Assembly: GCF_036226685.1 (NCBI RefSeq)
Contig: NZ_CP109009.1
Coordinates: forward strand, 3,286,001 to 3,350,000
DNA from: Streptomyces sp. NBC_00690
GTDB taxonomy: Bacteria; Actinomycetota; Actinomycetes; Streptomycetales; Streptomycetaceae
DNA length: 64,000 nt
Direction of reading: 5' to 3'
Below the pieces are notes generated by a model. The model ran no database searches. It had not been told where the DNA came from and worked only from the letters and a program-made list of their open reading frames with translations. Of the stretch, positions 26,804 through 35,890 are shown in pieces. The position numbers and the translations under genes are program-made. Numbering within the stretch: position 1 is the stretch's first letter; each line of letters begins with the position of its first letter.

Positions 26804-27262
26804 TGCGCCTGCCTCTGGGATGTACGTATGGGGGATGAACGATGGGTGTACGAAGTGGGGTCCGTACGAAAGTTGGGTGCGGGAGCACGCTAGCGACCCG
26901 TGCACGGACAAAACACTAATTCGACGCCTGAGCCGTACTTCTTAGGACGCTCTTAAGGACAGCATTGGAACCGATTAACCCTCGGGCCCATCAGGGGGGC
27001 GTCATGGCTTCGTCATGCTCGCGACATATTTCTTTCATGGTGCAGTCACCGACGGGTCGCTGCGGCACGGATCGGGACGGTTCCACCAGGGCGTCTGGAG
27101 GCCGGCCCGAAACCGCAATGTCCCCGTAGCCAGGGAGCTAACGGGGACGAGATGAACAGCGCAACGCCCCTGGAACCGTCGGCATGGCGGCCGGCCAGGG
27201 GCGTTGTATGGGGCAGGAGGGCGTACGAGCGGGTTACCCGAACCCGCGGTTGAGCTTGGTGA
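26804..27262. other. Intergenic region with hairpins and an AT-richer stretch
   Basis: 26920-27050 is less GC-rich than the surroundings and carries CTTAGGA (26941-26947) and CTTAAGGA (26952-26959), a near direct repeat with 11-base periodicity as used by OmpR-type regulators. GTCCCCGT...ACGGGGAC (27120-27148) is a further small hairpin. No convincing gene is present. Confidence 0.5.
27162..27206 (-). terminator. Terminator of the histidine kinase gene
   Basis: CAACGCCCCTGG (27162-27173) and CCAGGGGCGTTG (27195-27206) pair perfectly. The hairpin lies 57 bases past the kinase stop codon. Confidence 0.75.
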
Positions 27263-28693
27263 TCAGGAGTTGCCGGCGACCCGGGACTTGGCGCGGGAGG
27301 GCACCCGCTGGCGCCGCTTCTCGGTGCCGCGGTGTCCACGGCGGCGCTCCTCAACGCCCGGGCCACGTGCATCGAGCCCGAGCCAGACCCGTACCTCCGT
27401 GCCGCCCAGGACCGACCTGCCGATGCGGACGTCTCCGCCCGTGGATTCCGCGACCCGGCGCACGATGTCCAGTCCGAGACCGGTGGAGCCGTCCCTGTTG
27501 CCGCTGTTGCCACGCGCCATCGCCGCTGCCGGGTCGGCGATGCCCGGTCCCGCGTCGGAGACGAGCACGATGACCGCATCTTCACCGTTGTGGACGTCCA
27601 CCGAGAAGGCGGTGCCCTCTGCGGTGTGCCGGAAGACGTTGCCGAGCAGGGCGTCCAGTGCCGCGGCCAGTTCCGGACGGGCCACCGGGATGCGTACGGG
27701 ACGGTCGACGCCCGCCACCCGGACCTTGCGGCCCTCGTCCTCGGCGAGCGCCGACCAGAAGTCCATGCGCTCCCGCACGACTTCGGAGGCGTCGCAGCCG
27801 GCACCGGGACCGATCGGCGCCGTGGTCTGCGGCTTGGCCTCGCGGGCGGTGCGGATGATGATGTCGACCTCGCGCTCCAACTGCTCCACCGCCGACCGGG
27901 TCTGGTCGGCGGCCGGCCCTTCACCCAGTGATGCGGCATTGAGCCGGAGCACGGTCAGCGGGGTACGGAGTCGGTGCGAGAGGTCTGCGGCCAACTCCCT
28001 TTCGTTTGCGAGGAGTTGCACCACCTGGTCGGCCATCGCGTTGAAGGCGATGGCGGCGGAGCGCAGTTCGGTCGGACCCTCTTCGGGAACCCGCGCCCCC
28101 AGTTCGCCCTCACCGAGGTCATGTGCGGCGCCGGCGAGCCTCTGGGCGGGCTGGACCATGCGGACACCGAGCCGATCGGCCACGGCGACCGAACCGACGA
28201 CGAGCGCGAACCCGACGCCTGCGAGCACCAACCAGGCCGTGGTGACGCCCCGGGTCACATCGGCGGCCGGGACGAACACCTCCACGATCGCGATGGGGTT
28301 CGTACGGGAAGTCGTCGGCATCAGGAGCGACGATCCTCCGGGAACCTCGGTGATCGAGCCCTGCCCACCGGCTGCGGTTTGCAGGTCGGCCTGCCGGGCA
28401 CGCCCGACGCCCACCTCGATGATGTCTCCGATCTGCTCACCCGGCGCGTCCGCGGGGAGGTGGATCGCCATCCGGCCCGCCTCACCGGCCTGGGTGGACA
28501 GCAGGGCGACCTTCAAGGAGTGGGGGTCGGTGGTGATGGACAGGGCCGGAGCGATCGCTGCCGCCTGGCGTTCCGCGTTGGAGAAGGCCCGATCACGAGC
28601 CATCTCCTTGATGACGAGCCCCAGTGGTACGGCGAAGGCAACCACGACCATCGTCGTGACGGCCAGGGAGACCTTGACCAGCGCCCATCTCAT
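27263..28693 (-). CDS. Sensor histidine kinase, 476 aa
   Basis: Membrane sensor of a two-component pair. TM1 covers residues about 8-28 and TM2 about 151-172, with an extracytoplasmic sensor region of about 120 residues between. A HAMP segment (RMVQPAQRLAGAAHDLGEGELGARV) follows, then HisKA with His240 in DLSHRLRTPLTVL, and an HATPase domain (N-box region, DAGPGIADP, GSTGLGLDIVRRVAESTGG). The C-terminal 40 residues are basic and Arg-rich. ATG at 28693 with GAGGAC upstream. The response regulator gene lies 51 bases upstream on the same strand, so the two are co-transcribed. Signal unknown. Confidence 0.93.
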   Translation of the reverse strand: MRWALVKVSLAVTTMVVVAFAVPLGLVIKEMARDRAFSNAERQAAAIAPALSITTDPHSLKVALLSTQAGEAGRMAIHLPADAPGEQIGDIIEVGVGRARQADLQTAAGGQGSITEVPGGSSLLMPTTSRTNPIAIVEVFVPAADVTRGVTTAWLVLAGVGFALVVGSVAVADRLGVRMVQPAQRLAGAAHDLGEGELGARVPEEGPTELRSAAIAFNAMADQVVQLLANERELAADLSHRLRTPLTVLRLNAASLGEGPAADQTRSAVEQLEREVDIIIRTAREAKPQTTAPIGPGAGCDASEVVRERMDFWSALAEDEGRKVRVAGVDRPVRIPVARPELAAALDALLGNVFRHTAEGTAFSVDVHNGEDAVIVLVSDAGPGIADPAAAMARGNSGNRDGSTGLGLDIVRRVAESTGGDVRIGRSVLGGTEVRVWLGLDARGPGVEERRRGHRGTEKRRQRVPSRAKSRVAGNS

Positions 28694-28744
28694 TTTTGAT
28701 GTCCTCGTTGATGTCCGGGTTGGGTGCCGTACGGCGGCCCGGCA

Positions 28745-29446
28745 TCACTGGCGGGGGCCGATCGGCGGTTCCAGCTTCACTCCGACTCCGCGAAGCGTGT
28801 GCAGGTAGCGCGGTTGTGCGGCGGTTTCGCCGAGTTTGCGGCGCAGCCAGCTCAGATGGACGTCGATGGTCTGGTCGTCGCCGTAGCTCTGCTGCCAGAC
28901 CTCGGCCAGTAGTTCCTTGCGCGGTACGACCACTCCGGGGCGCCCGGCGAGAAAGGCAAGCAGATCGAACTCGCGTCGTGTCAAGTCGAGTGCTCGCCCG
29001 TCCAGTTCGGCCTGCCGACGCAAGGGGTCGATGGACAGCCCGCCGACCTGGATGACGCGCGAGGGCGGGGCTTCCCCAACCGCTGCACGCGAACGGCGCA
29101 GTACGGCCGCCATCCTGGCGGACAGATGCTCAACCGAGAAGGGTTTGGTGAGATAGTCGTCGGCGCCGTCGTTCAACAACCGGACGATCTCCGTCTCATC
29201 GTCCCGAGCGGTCGCAATGATGACGGGCACGTCCGTGATACCCCGTAGCATCTTCAACGCCTCAGAACCGTCCAGATCCGGCAACCCTAGGTCCAGGATG
29301 ACCACGTCGAACCGGTAATGGGCCACTTCGCGCAACGCCTCAAGAGCCGTACCGACGCTTCGCACCGTGTGGGAAGCCTCAGTGAGATGCCGGATGAGGG
29401 CGGAGCGCACGAACTGGTCGTCCTCGACGACGAGCACACTTGCCAT
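28745..29446 (-). CDS. OmpR/PhoB-family response regulator, 233 aa
   Basis: Receiver domain with acidic pair VVEDDQF, phosphoacceptor Asp52 in VILDLGLPDLDG, the Thr in IIATAR and Lys in LTKPFSVEHL. The C-terminal winged helix covers about 135-228 (LDLTRREFDLLAFLAGRPGVVVPRKELLAEVW... TIDVHLSWLRRKLGE). The start ATG at 29446 is set by the MASVLVVEDD beginning of the receiver. First gene of the two-gene operon with the histidine kinase. Confidence 0.95.
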   Translation of the reverse strand: MASVLVVEDDQFVRSALIRHLTEASHTVRSVGTALEALREVAHYRFDVVILDLGLPDLDGSEALKMLRGITDVPVIIATARDDETEIVRLLNDGADDYLTKPFSVEHLSARMAAVLRRSRAAVGEAPPSRVIQVGGLSIDPLRRQAELDGRALDLTRREFDLLAFLAGRPGVVVPRKELLAEVWQQSYGDDQTIDVHLSWLRRKLGETAAQPRYLHTLRGVGVKLEPPIGPRQ

Positions 29447-29644
29447 GACGGGCACCGTACGCCATGCGAAGTACCCAGGTCGCCACCGCACACAGCACAT
29501 GAGCCACACCCGCACGCGCTCGGTCCGGGATGCCCGTGGCGCACTCCACAAGGCGGGCTTGCACCACCGCTGATGAGGCAATTCACCGAGTGATGCGGGG
29601 CAGCTGGCTCCCACCGGGGACAGATGGCTGGTGTGTGGTGCAGT

Positions 29645-30244
29645 ATGGCCCCGATGCGTAGAGGACTTGTACATGCCATCGCGTGGTCACTGGCCACGGG
29701 GGCATCGGTGACGCTGTCGTGGTGGGGCGTCCACACGGTCATGTCCGGAACCGTGTACGACCGCCCGCGGGCACTGCCCATCAATGCGGACACCCCTACC
29801 ACCCAGGGCTCGAAGCCCCAGGTGTCGTCGTCGGGCAAACCGCCCGAGGACACGGCGGAGCCGAGTTCCCACGATCGGCCTGACGAGCCGACGCAGGACG
29901 ATCCCGAACCGCCCTACGAGCATGCGCGGGAGACGTCCGAGGAAGTCACGCCCTCCTCCGAGAAGACGACGCCTTCCGAGTCGTTCGAGCCGCCGGCCAG
30001 CCCCTCGTCCTCGGAGCCCCCGCGGCGTGCCGAGGTCTACCCGCGCGACGGCGGCAAGGTCATCTTCGATATCGGCCCCACCTCCGCCACGCTGGCATCG
30101 GCCAGGCCGAAGGCCGGCTGGAGGATGGAAGTGCACGAAGACACCCATTGGATCAGGGTGGTCTTCACCAAGGACGGTCGGGAATCATCGGTCTTCTGCC
30201 GCTGGGAGACCGGCACGCCGAGGGTGGAGTTCTACGACAAGTAG
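29645..30244 (+). CDS. Hypothetical membrane-anchored protein with Pro/Glu/Ser linker, 199 aa
   Basis: One N-terminal hydrophobic segment (GLVHAIAWSLATGASVTLSWWGV) acts as anchor or signal. Residues about 45-130 form a low-complexity acidic Pro/Ser/Thr/Glu linker. The last 65 residues form a compact domain with a beta pattern (GKVIFDIG, GWRMEVHEDTHWIRVVFTKDG, SSVFCRWETG). Surface-exposed presentation of the C-terminal domain is inferred. Start ATG at 29645 or 29654; neither has a strong ribosome-binding site. Divergent from the response regulator. Confidence 0.65.
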   Translation: MAPMRRGLVHAIAWSLATGASVTLSWWGVHTVMSGTVYDRPRALPINADTPTTQGSKPQVSSSGKPPEDTAEPSSHDRPDEPTQDDPEPPYEHARETSEEVTPSSEKTTPSESFEPPASPSSSEPPRRAEVYPRDGGKVIFDIGPTSATLASARPKAGWRMEVHEDTHWIRVVFTKDGRESSVFCRWETGTPRVEFYDK

Positions 30245-30287
30245 GCGCCGTACGTCCATCGGTCGTGCGGGTAGCCGATTCCCGCCG

Positions 30288-31151
30288 TCAGCGGAAGATG
30301 TCGGGCGGCGGCGCAGGGGAAGGTTTGGCGTCGGCGTCGGTCACCGCCGCCGCACCGCCCGCGAAGTCGATGAGCCCCCGACCGTGCTCCACCCGCCCGG
30401 GATGCGGATCACCGGCCACCCGACGGGTGAACTCGGGGATCGGCAGCGAAACCGCCGAAGCCAGCAGGACGACATTGCCGAAACGGCGACCCCGCAGTAC
30501 CGCGGGGTCGGTGGCGAGCGCCAGCTTCGGGAAAACGGTCGCGGCAGTCGAGATCTGCGCCCTCAGATGCGCGAGGGGCGGCCCGTCGGCGAGGTTCGCG
30601 GCATAGTGCCCGGCGGGGTCAAGCACTCGACGGACCTCGGCGAGGAACTCCGTACTGGTGAGATGCGCCGGCGTACGGGCGCCATTGAACACATCGGCGA
30701 TCACCAGATCCGCCCAGCCGTCCTGAATCCGGGCGAGCCCTGCTCGGGCATCCCCCGCCCGTACTCGGATCCGGGCGCCAGGGTCCAGGGGAAGCCGCTC
30801 GCGGACGAACTCCACCAACGGCGCATCGACTTCGATGACCTGCTGCGTGGACCGGGGGCGGGTCACCGCCACATAGCGGGCCAAGGTGAAGGCGCCGCCG
30901 CCGAGATGCACGACCTTGAGCGGGCGTCCCGGCGGAGCGATGAGATCCACGACATGGCCGAGACGGCGCTGGTACTCGAACGAGAGGTACTCCGGATCGT
31001 CGAGATCGATGTGCGACTGAGGAGCACCGTCGATCAGCAGCGACCAGGCCCGGGGCCGCTCGGGGTCGGGTACGAGCTCGACGATCCCGCCGTCCACCCG
31101 TGCGACGACCGGTTCACCGCCACCGCCGCGCCGCCGCTTGCTCTTGCTCAC
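30288..31151 (-). CDS. Spermidine-synthase-like methyltransferase-fold protein, 287 aa
   Basis: GTG at 31151 starts a basic, Gly-rich N-terminus (SKSKRRRGGGGEP). The rest resembles polyamine aminopropyltransferases: SHIDLDDPEYLSFEYQRRLGHVVDL, nucleotide-type loop VVHLGGGAFTLARYVA, acidic VIEVDAPLVEFVRERL, AGDARAGLARI and DLVIADVFNGARTP. The gate-keeping Asp is replaced by the DVFNGA segment, so true spermidine synthase activity is doubtful; actinobacterial proteins of this type are mostly uncharacterised. Converges with the preceding gene. Confidence 0.82.
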   Translation of the reverse strand: MSKSKRRRGGGGEPVVARVDGGIVELVPDPERPRAWSLLIDGAPQSHIDLDDPEYLSFEYQRRLGHVVDLIAPPGRPLKVVHLGGGAFTLARYVAVTRPRSTQQVIEVDAPLVEFVRERLPLDPGARIRVRAGDARAGLARIQDGWADLVIADVFNGARTPAHLTSTEFLAEVRRVLDPAGHYAANLADGPPLAHLRAQISTAATVFPKLALATDPAVLRGRRFGNVVLLASAVSLPIPEFTRRVAGDPHPGRVEHGRGLIDFAGGAAAVTDADAKPSPAPPPDIFR

Positions 31152-31385
31152 CCACCCATTATGGGCGGGTGAGCAGGGCCTTCGCCCATGGGGTGGGGTC
31201 GGGCGGTACACAGAGGGCTGGGGCGAGAGGTAGGGGCTTGGGTTCGGCCCAGGGCTGGGCGGTGTGTCGGGGGCAGGGGCGGGCGGTAGGGGGCTGGGCG
31301 GTAGGGGGGGCTGGGCGGCCCTTCCCCACCGAGGGCCGCCGCCCGGTCTCTGCTGGTCCTTCCCCGGGCCTGCTCGTCACAAGGG
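31152..31385. other. G-rich intergenic repeat tract
   Basis: The unit GGGCTGGGCGGT recurs with variations between about 31200 and 31320, together with runs of G. It resembles in composition the large repeat region at 33562 but is not an obvious copy of it. It lies between two minus-strand genes. Confidence 0.5.
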
Positions 31386-31895
31386 CTAGTAGCGGCTGTC
31401 GGCGGCCTCGATCAATCGGGCCGCCTCCCCCAGCGCCCTCCGCAGCAGCTCCGGATCGGTGACCTCGTCCACCTCACCCGGTGGCAGCAACCAGCGGGTG
31501 CCCCGGACCGGCGGCTCGGCCGGGACACGCAGCCCCTGGCCGAAGGTCTGCGTACAGGCGCTGCCCGGCAGATTCCAGGCGTCCGCCGTACCCGGGGGCA
31601 CCAGAAATCCCAAGGTGTCGCAGGTGCCGTCGTGGAGGACCGGGCCGACCGCCCGCGCCGCGGCCCGGCGCAGGATGTCCACGGCTTCGAAGCCCTGCCG
31701 GGCAGGCACCGTCACCAGATCGCACGGTACGGCCGCCGTCCCCGACGACGACAAGGGGCAGCTGCCCACGGGAGCTCCGGTGGATCGAGGTGTCGGCGGG
31801 GCGGTGGCCGCCACGGCGGTGACGCAGGGCACCACCGCGGCCTGGGTGGTGGACGTCGTGGGCATTCGGGCGCCGTCACCGGCGTTGGTCTCCAT
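31386..31895 (-). CDS. Conserved Streptomyces protein of unknown role, 169 aa
   Basis: ATG at 31895 has GGAGG at 5 bases; an ATG at 31910 is also possible. The N-terminal 45 residues are Ala/Thr/Pro-rich; the rest forms a domain with CDLVTVPARQGFEAVDIL, GPVLHDGTCDTLGFLVPPGTAD and GTRWLLPP. The order of these motifs resembles that in the gene at 42276 (C..V.DVV.VP, GPV, F..PGTA, RWL..P), so the two may be distant paralogues; I recall such proteins being compared with a primase-polymerase N-terminal domain. It is divergent from the NsdA-like regulator gene. Confidence 0.65.
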   Translation of the reverse strand: METNAGDGARMPTTSTTQAAVVPCVTAVAATAPPTPRSTGAPVGSCPLSSSGTAAVPCDLVTVPARQGFEAVDILRRAAARAVGPVLHDGTCDTLGFLVPPGTADAWNLPGSACTQTFGQGLRVPAEPPVRGTRWLLPPGEVDEVTDPELLRRALGEAARLIEAADSRY

Positions 31896-32138
31896 GCCGA
31901 CCTCCAACATGGGGATTCCCCTCCTCGCTCAGCTGAAGGACACGGACTGCGCCTCCAAGGAGTCCAACGCCCCTCCGCGTCAAGGGCTACGGCACCACAC
32001 CGCCCAAACGATGGCAGTTCATGGCAGATCAGGGATGAGTTATCCCTTTTGTAGCCAAACTCAGCGTGGACCACTGGAGACAGCGGGTACGTTCTTGGCT
32101 CGCCGAGAGCACGGCCGCACGCAAGAGAGGGCTCGGCC

Positions 32139-33569
32139 ATGGCGTCGTCACAGACCTCGGGGGCAGTTCCCAACTCCGTCTTCCGACGGCTGCGGGGGCA
32201 GTTCTCACCAGGGGAGTTCGCGGCGACCGTGCGCAAGGCCGCCCGGGAGATCAACGAACGGGTGTCCTGCGACGCGCGCTACATCGGGCGCGTCGAAGCG
32301 GGCGAGATCCGCTGCCCCAACTATGCGTACGAGCGGGTGTTCCTCCACATGTACCCCGGACTCACGCTGAAGGACCTGGGGTTCACCGAACGGGAACGAG
32401 TGCGCGGCGGCAGGCGGAGCAAGGAGCCCGCGGTCGAACAGGGGTGTCAAGCCCACCCGTTCGGCACGGAGATCGACAGTGAGACCGACAGCGACGGCGA
32501 CGAGGAGAGCGACGTGTTGCGTCGCGCATTCATGACAGGCGGTTCGGCCACCGTGGCAGCCGCGTCCTTCGGGCTGGGCGCAGGGCTCGGACTCGGCGCA
32601 CTACTCAGATCCGCGCACGACGGCCCATCCGGATCGGCACCACCGCCGCGCAGGATCGGGGAGCCCGAAGCCGAAGCCCTCGAAGAGGCCGTACGTCGCA
32701 TTCGGCTGCTCGACGACCGGTACGGGGCGGAAGGGCTCTACCAGCGCGCCGCCCAGCCGCTGAAGGCCGCGTACGCCCTCCTCGACGCGGGCATCACCAC
32801 CCGGCGCGCCACCGCCGACCGACTGCACTCGGGCGCCGGGGAACTCGCCCTCTCCGTGGGGTGGCTCGCCCATGACTCGAGCCGCTTCGACGACGCCCGA
32901 TCCCACTACGCAGAGGCGCTGGCGACCGCTCGCGTCTCCAGCGACCGGGGGCTCGAAGCGCACGCCTTCTCCAACACCTCCTTCCTGGCGCGCGACGCCG
33001 GGCGCTACCGGGAGGCGGTCCGCTCGGCCCAAGCCGGGCAAGGAGCCGCCCGCGGACTGGGATCACCGCGCTTGCTCGCCCTGCTGACACTGCGCGAGGC
33101 GGGCGGCTGGGCGGGGCTGGGGGAGCGTTCCGAGTGCAGCAGGACCCTCGGGCAGGCCCGGGAGCACTTCGGACAGGAGGCCACGGAGAAAGACCCGGAA
33201 TGGATGTCGTTCTTCGGCGAGCCGGAAGTGGAAGCGCTGGAGGGCCAGTGCTGGGCAGCACTGGGCGACTGGCAACGAGCCGCCAACCACGCCCGACGCG
33301 CATCCTCCCTCCAGGACCGGCGCTTCACCCGGAACCTGGCCTTGTACCGAGCGGAGTTGGCGGCCCACCTATCGCGAGCCGGCGCACCGGAGGAGGCGGC
33401 ACAGGCGGGCCTACACGCACTGGAGCTGCTGGACGGGGTCCAGTCGACGCGCATCGCCGCGACGCTGACTGACACGGCGACGGCACTCAGGCCCTATCGG
33501 TCGAACGGGGAGGTGGGGGTGTTTTTGGGGAGGGTGATTCCGCCTTGGGGCGGCGGGCTGGGGGCTTGA
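32139..33569 (+). CDS. NsdA-like TPR regulator, 476 aa
   Basis: Resembles Streptomyces NsdA, a TPR-containing negative regulator of sporulation and antibiotic production, and its paralogues. The N-terminal 90 residues have a helix-turn-helix-like segment (SPGEFAATVRKAAREINERVSCDARYIGRVEAGEIRCPN). Residues about 127-155 form a hydrophobic segment preceded by RRAFMTGG, close to a twin-arginine-like pattern. The C-terminal 280 residues are helical TPR repeats (Ala/Leu-rich pairs). The last 20 residues (from GEVGVFLG) derive from the G-rich repeat DNA downstream, an unusual C-terminus. Confidence 0.85.
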   Translation: MASSQTSGAVPNSVFRRLRGQFSPGEFAATVRKAAREINERVSCDARYIGRVEAGEIRCPNYAYERVFLHMYPGLTLKDLGFTERERVRGGRRSKEPAVEQGCQAHPFGTEIDSETDSDGDEESDVLRRAFMTGGSATVAAASFGLGAGLGLGALLRSAHDGPSGSAPPPRRIGEPEAEALEEAVRRIRLLDDRYGAEGLYQRAAQPLKAAYALLDAGITTRRATADRLHSGAGELALSVGWLAHDSSRFDDARSHYAEALATARVSSDRGLEAHAFSNTSFLARDAGRYREAVRSAQAGQGAARGLGSPRLLALLTLREAGGWAGLGERSECSRTLGQAREHFGQEATEKDPEWMSFFGEPEVEALEGQCWAALGDWQRAANHARRASSLQDRRFTRNLALYRAELAAHLSRAGAPEEAAQAGLHALELLDGVQSTRIAATLTDTATALRPYRSNGEVGVFLGRVIPPWGGGLGA

Positions 33570-34675
33570 CTCTCTCCGGGTGGGGCCTGTGCCTGGGTTT
33601 CCGCCTTGGGTGGCGGGGGGTTCCGTCCTCAAACGCCGGACAGGCTGAGGTGGGGTGGGGCTGCGGGTTTTGACTCTCTCCGGGCGGAGCCCGTTCTGTG
33701 AGCCCAGCCCTGGGCGGTGGCGGGGTTCCGTCCTCAAGCGCCGGACGGGCTGGGGTGGGGCGGGGCTGCGGGTTTTGGCTCTCTCCGGGCGAAGCCCGTT
33801 CTGTGAGCCCAGCCCTGGGCGGTGGCGGGGTTCCGTCCTCAAGCGCCGGACGGGCTGAGGTGGGGCGGGGCTGCGGGTTTTGGCTCTCTCCGGGCGAAGC
33901 CCGTTCTGTGAGCCCAGCCCTGAACGGCGGAGGGTTCCGTCCTCAAACGCCGGACGGGCTGGGGTGGGGCGGGTGGAGCTTGTGTTGTGGGCTTGGCCTT
34001 GGGGTGCGGGGCTTTGGGTGGTCCGGCTGGGGTTTGGGTGGGGTGCGGGTGGTGGGGGTGCTTTCGGGCGTGACTCCTCAGCGCCGGCGGCCAGCGGCTG
34101 ATCCGTTGGTGGCGGCTCTGAAGCCGCCGACGCTTCCGGGGACACCCCCTGCGCGCCCCCAGTGCCGCAACTGGCTCTGCCTGCCCCCGGCCCATCCACA
34201 AGTCGAGCTCAGGACGGGCGCTACCCAACACCGCGAACAGGTCTGCCCGGCCCTAGCTCGTCCATGAGTCGGGGAGTCGGGAAGTCGGGGAGTCGGGAAG
34301 TCGGGCTCAGGGCGGGTGCCCAGTGGCGCAACCAGCTCTGCTTGGCCCTGGTGCTGTTCACGGGTTGAGCTCAGGTTGGTGCCCAGGGGCGCGGCGGTTT
34401 GTGCTTGCGCCTGGCCCATCCATGGGGCGGGCTCAGGGGGCGCGCTAGCCAACACCGCAATCAGGTCTGCTTGCCCCTGGCTCGTCCATGAGTTCAGCCA
34501 CGGATGGGGAGTCTTCGCCGGGCCGTGGTCAGACTTGGGTCCTGGGGTGGGGCCAGATGCGCGCCCTATACCTCGGCCAGCCCTGCTTGCCCCTGGCTCG
34601 TCTATGAGTTGCGCCTCGGATGGGGTCTTGGCTCGCCTATGGGGCCGAGTCCCGTGGGGGATGGCGAAGGAAGGG
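33562..34675. repeat. Left arm of a large imperfect inverted repeat
   Basis: This arm is a reverse-complement relative of 35011-35887. Exact matches: 34006-34100 (95 bases) with 35565-35659; 34111-34162 (52 bases) with 35503-35554; 34232-34311 (80 bases) with 35286-35365. It begins within the last codons of the NsdA-like gene. Parts of it are themselves tandem repeats (105-bp unit at 33621) and a second family around TCTGC(T)TGCCCCTGGCTCG repeated at least six times between 34170 and 34610. Confidence 0.93.
33621..33960. repeat. 105-bp tandem repeats, about 3.3 copies
   Basis: The marker TTCCGTCCTCAA recurs at 33621, 33726, 33831 and 33935, periods 105, 105 and 104. The unit contains GCGCCGGACGGGCTG, a motif I recall as widespread in Streptomyces intergenic DNA, and CTCTCTCCGGGCGAAGCCCG, which can form a hairpin. 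The right arm carries two copies at 35703 and 35808 in inverse orientation, again 105 apart. Confidence 0.95.
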
Positions 34676-34969
34676 GCGAGTCCATCGGGCATGACAACAG
34701 GAACGCCTCCCGGCAAGGGCACCCATCTCACCTCGGCAGCTTCGTCCATAGCCCACGGCATCGACGCAGGCACAATGCGCGCGGCAGAGCGCCTAGTCCA
34801 ACGTGCCATCGCACAGGGTCGAGATACCGACGGGTTCGTAGAGGTCGCCGAACTACTGAGCCATCGCTGAGGAATCCCTCCTATCGACATCACGAAGACG
34901 GGGCAGATTCCCCCAGACGTCGTGCTCGGTGCCGCGATAGCCATCGATGATGAGGGCTCGGGCCCATGA
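34661..34969 (+). pseudogene. Broken small gene in the unique core between the arms
   Basis: An open frame from the ATG at 34661 (or 34691) runs to a TGA at 34868-34870, and the same frame continues without interruption for a further 32 codons to 34969 with protein-like composition (IPPIDITKTGQIPPDVVLGAA, seen in parts). Reading across the TGA gives one continuous small protein of about 90-100 residues, so this looks like a nonsense-mutated relic. The first part (RAAERLVQRAIAQGRDTDGFVEVAELL) is helical and well formed. No family recognised. Confidence 0.35.
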
Positions 34970-35010
34970 TCAGCCGCCCGGATCAAATAGCCGCCCGCAC
35001 CCAATCCGCA

Positions 35011-35887
35011 ATGGGCCCCCTTTCCTTTCCCATTCCCCACGGGACTCTGCCCCATGGTCAACTGACGCACCGTCCTGAGCTCAACCCGCGAACAGGGCCA
35101 GGGGCAAGCAGACCTGTTTGCGGCACCGGGCCCGACTCGCGGATCGGCCCGCCCCCTTGGCCCCCGAACTCTCCTCCCCCGGGGCCAGAGCTTGATCCAC
35201 GCCCCGGGGGAACACTCCCCACCGAGGCCCACCCCATGGACAGGGCCAGGGTCAAGCAGAGTCCGCCGCGCCACTGGGCACCCGTCCTGAGCCCGACTTC
35301 CCGACTCCCCGACTTCCCGACTCCCCGACTCATGGACGAGCTAGGGCCGGGCAGACCTGTTCGCGATGTTGGGTAGCGCGCACCCTGAGCTCAACCCGTG
35401 AATGGGGCCGGGGGCAGGCAGACCTGGTTGCGCCACTGAGCGCTCTGCGCCCCTGAGCTCGATCTATGGATGGGCTGGGCGCAGGTATGCCTGGTTGATG
35501 TTCTGGGGGCGCGCAGGGGGTGTCCCCGGAAGCGTCGGCGGCTTCAGAGCCGCCATGGACGGGCCAGCCGCTGGCCGCCGGCGCTGAGGAGTCACGCCCG
35601 AAAGCACCCCCACCACCCGCACCCCACCCAAACCCCAGCCGGACCACCCAAAGCCCCGCCCCCCAAGGCCAAGCCCACAACAAGGGCTCCCCCCGCCCCA
35701 CCCAGCCCGTCCGGCGCTTGAGGACGGAACCCCGCCACCCCCCAGGGCTGAACTCACAGAACAGGCCCCACCCGGAAACAGTCAAGACCCGCAGCCCAGG
35801 CCAACCTCAGCCCGTCCGGCCCTTGAGGACGGAACCCTCCGCCCCCCAAGGCGGAAACCCAGGCACGGGTCCCACCCGGAGAGAGCC
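35011..35887. repeat. Right arm of the large imperfect inverted repeat
   Basis: Inverse partner of the left arm, ending a few bases before the stop codon of the helicase gene. The alignment with the left arm is collinear but shifts by about 68 bases between the 80-bp and 95-bp exact blocks, showing that units were gained or lost on one side. The terminal part matches the left arm end (GTGCCTGGGTTTCCGCCTTG). Confidence 0.93.
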
Positions 35888-35890
35888 CCC

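Noticed and set aside
33411..34199. Repetitive protein on the minus strand made of 35-residue units
   Set aside because: It is the translation of the 105-bp tandem repeats (105 is divisible by 3). No ribosome-binding site, and it overlaps the end of the NsdA-like gene.
34078..35274. Open frame of about 400 codons on the minus strand across the inverted repeat
   Set aside because: It reads through repeat units on both arms and the core, and the product is repeat-derived with no domain; repeats with high GC open long frames by chance.
33562..35887. Insertion sequence or MITE with terminal inverted repeats
   Set aside because: No transposase, no target-site duplication, and the arms are composed of smaller repeats; called a repeat structure instead.
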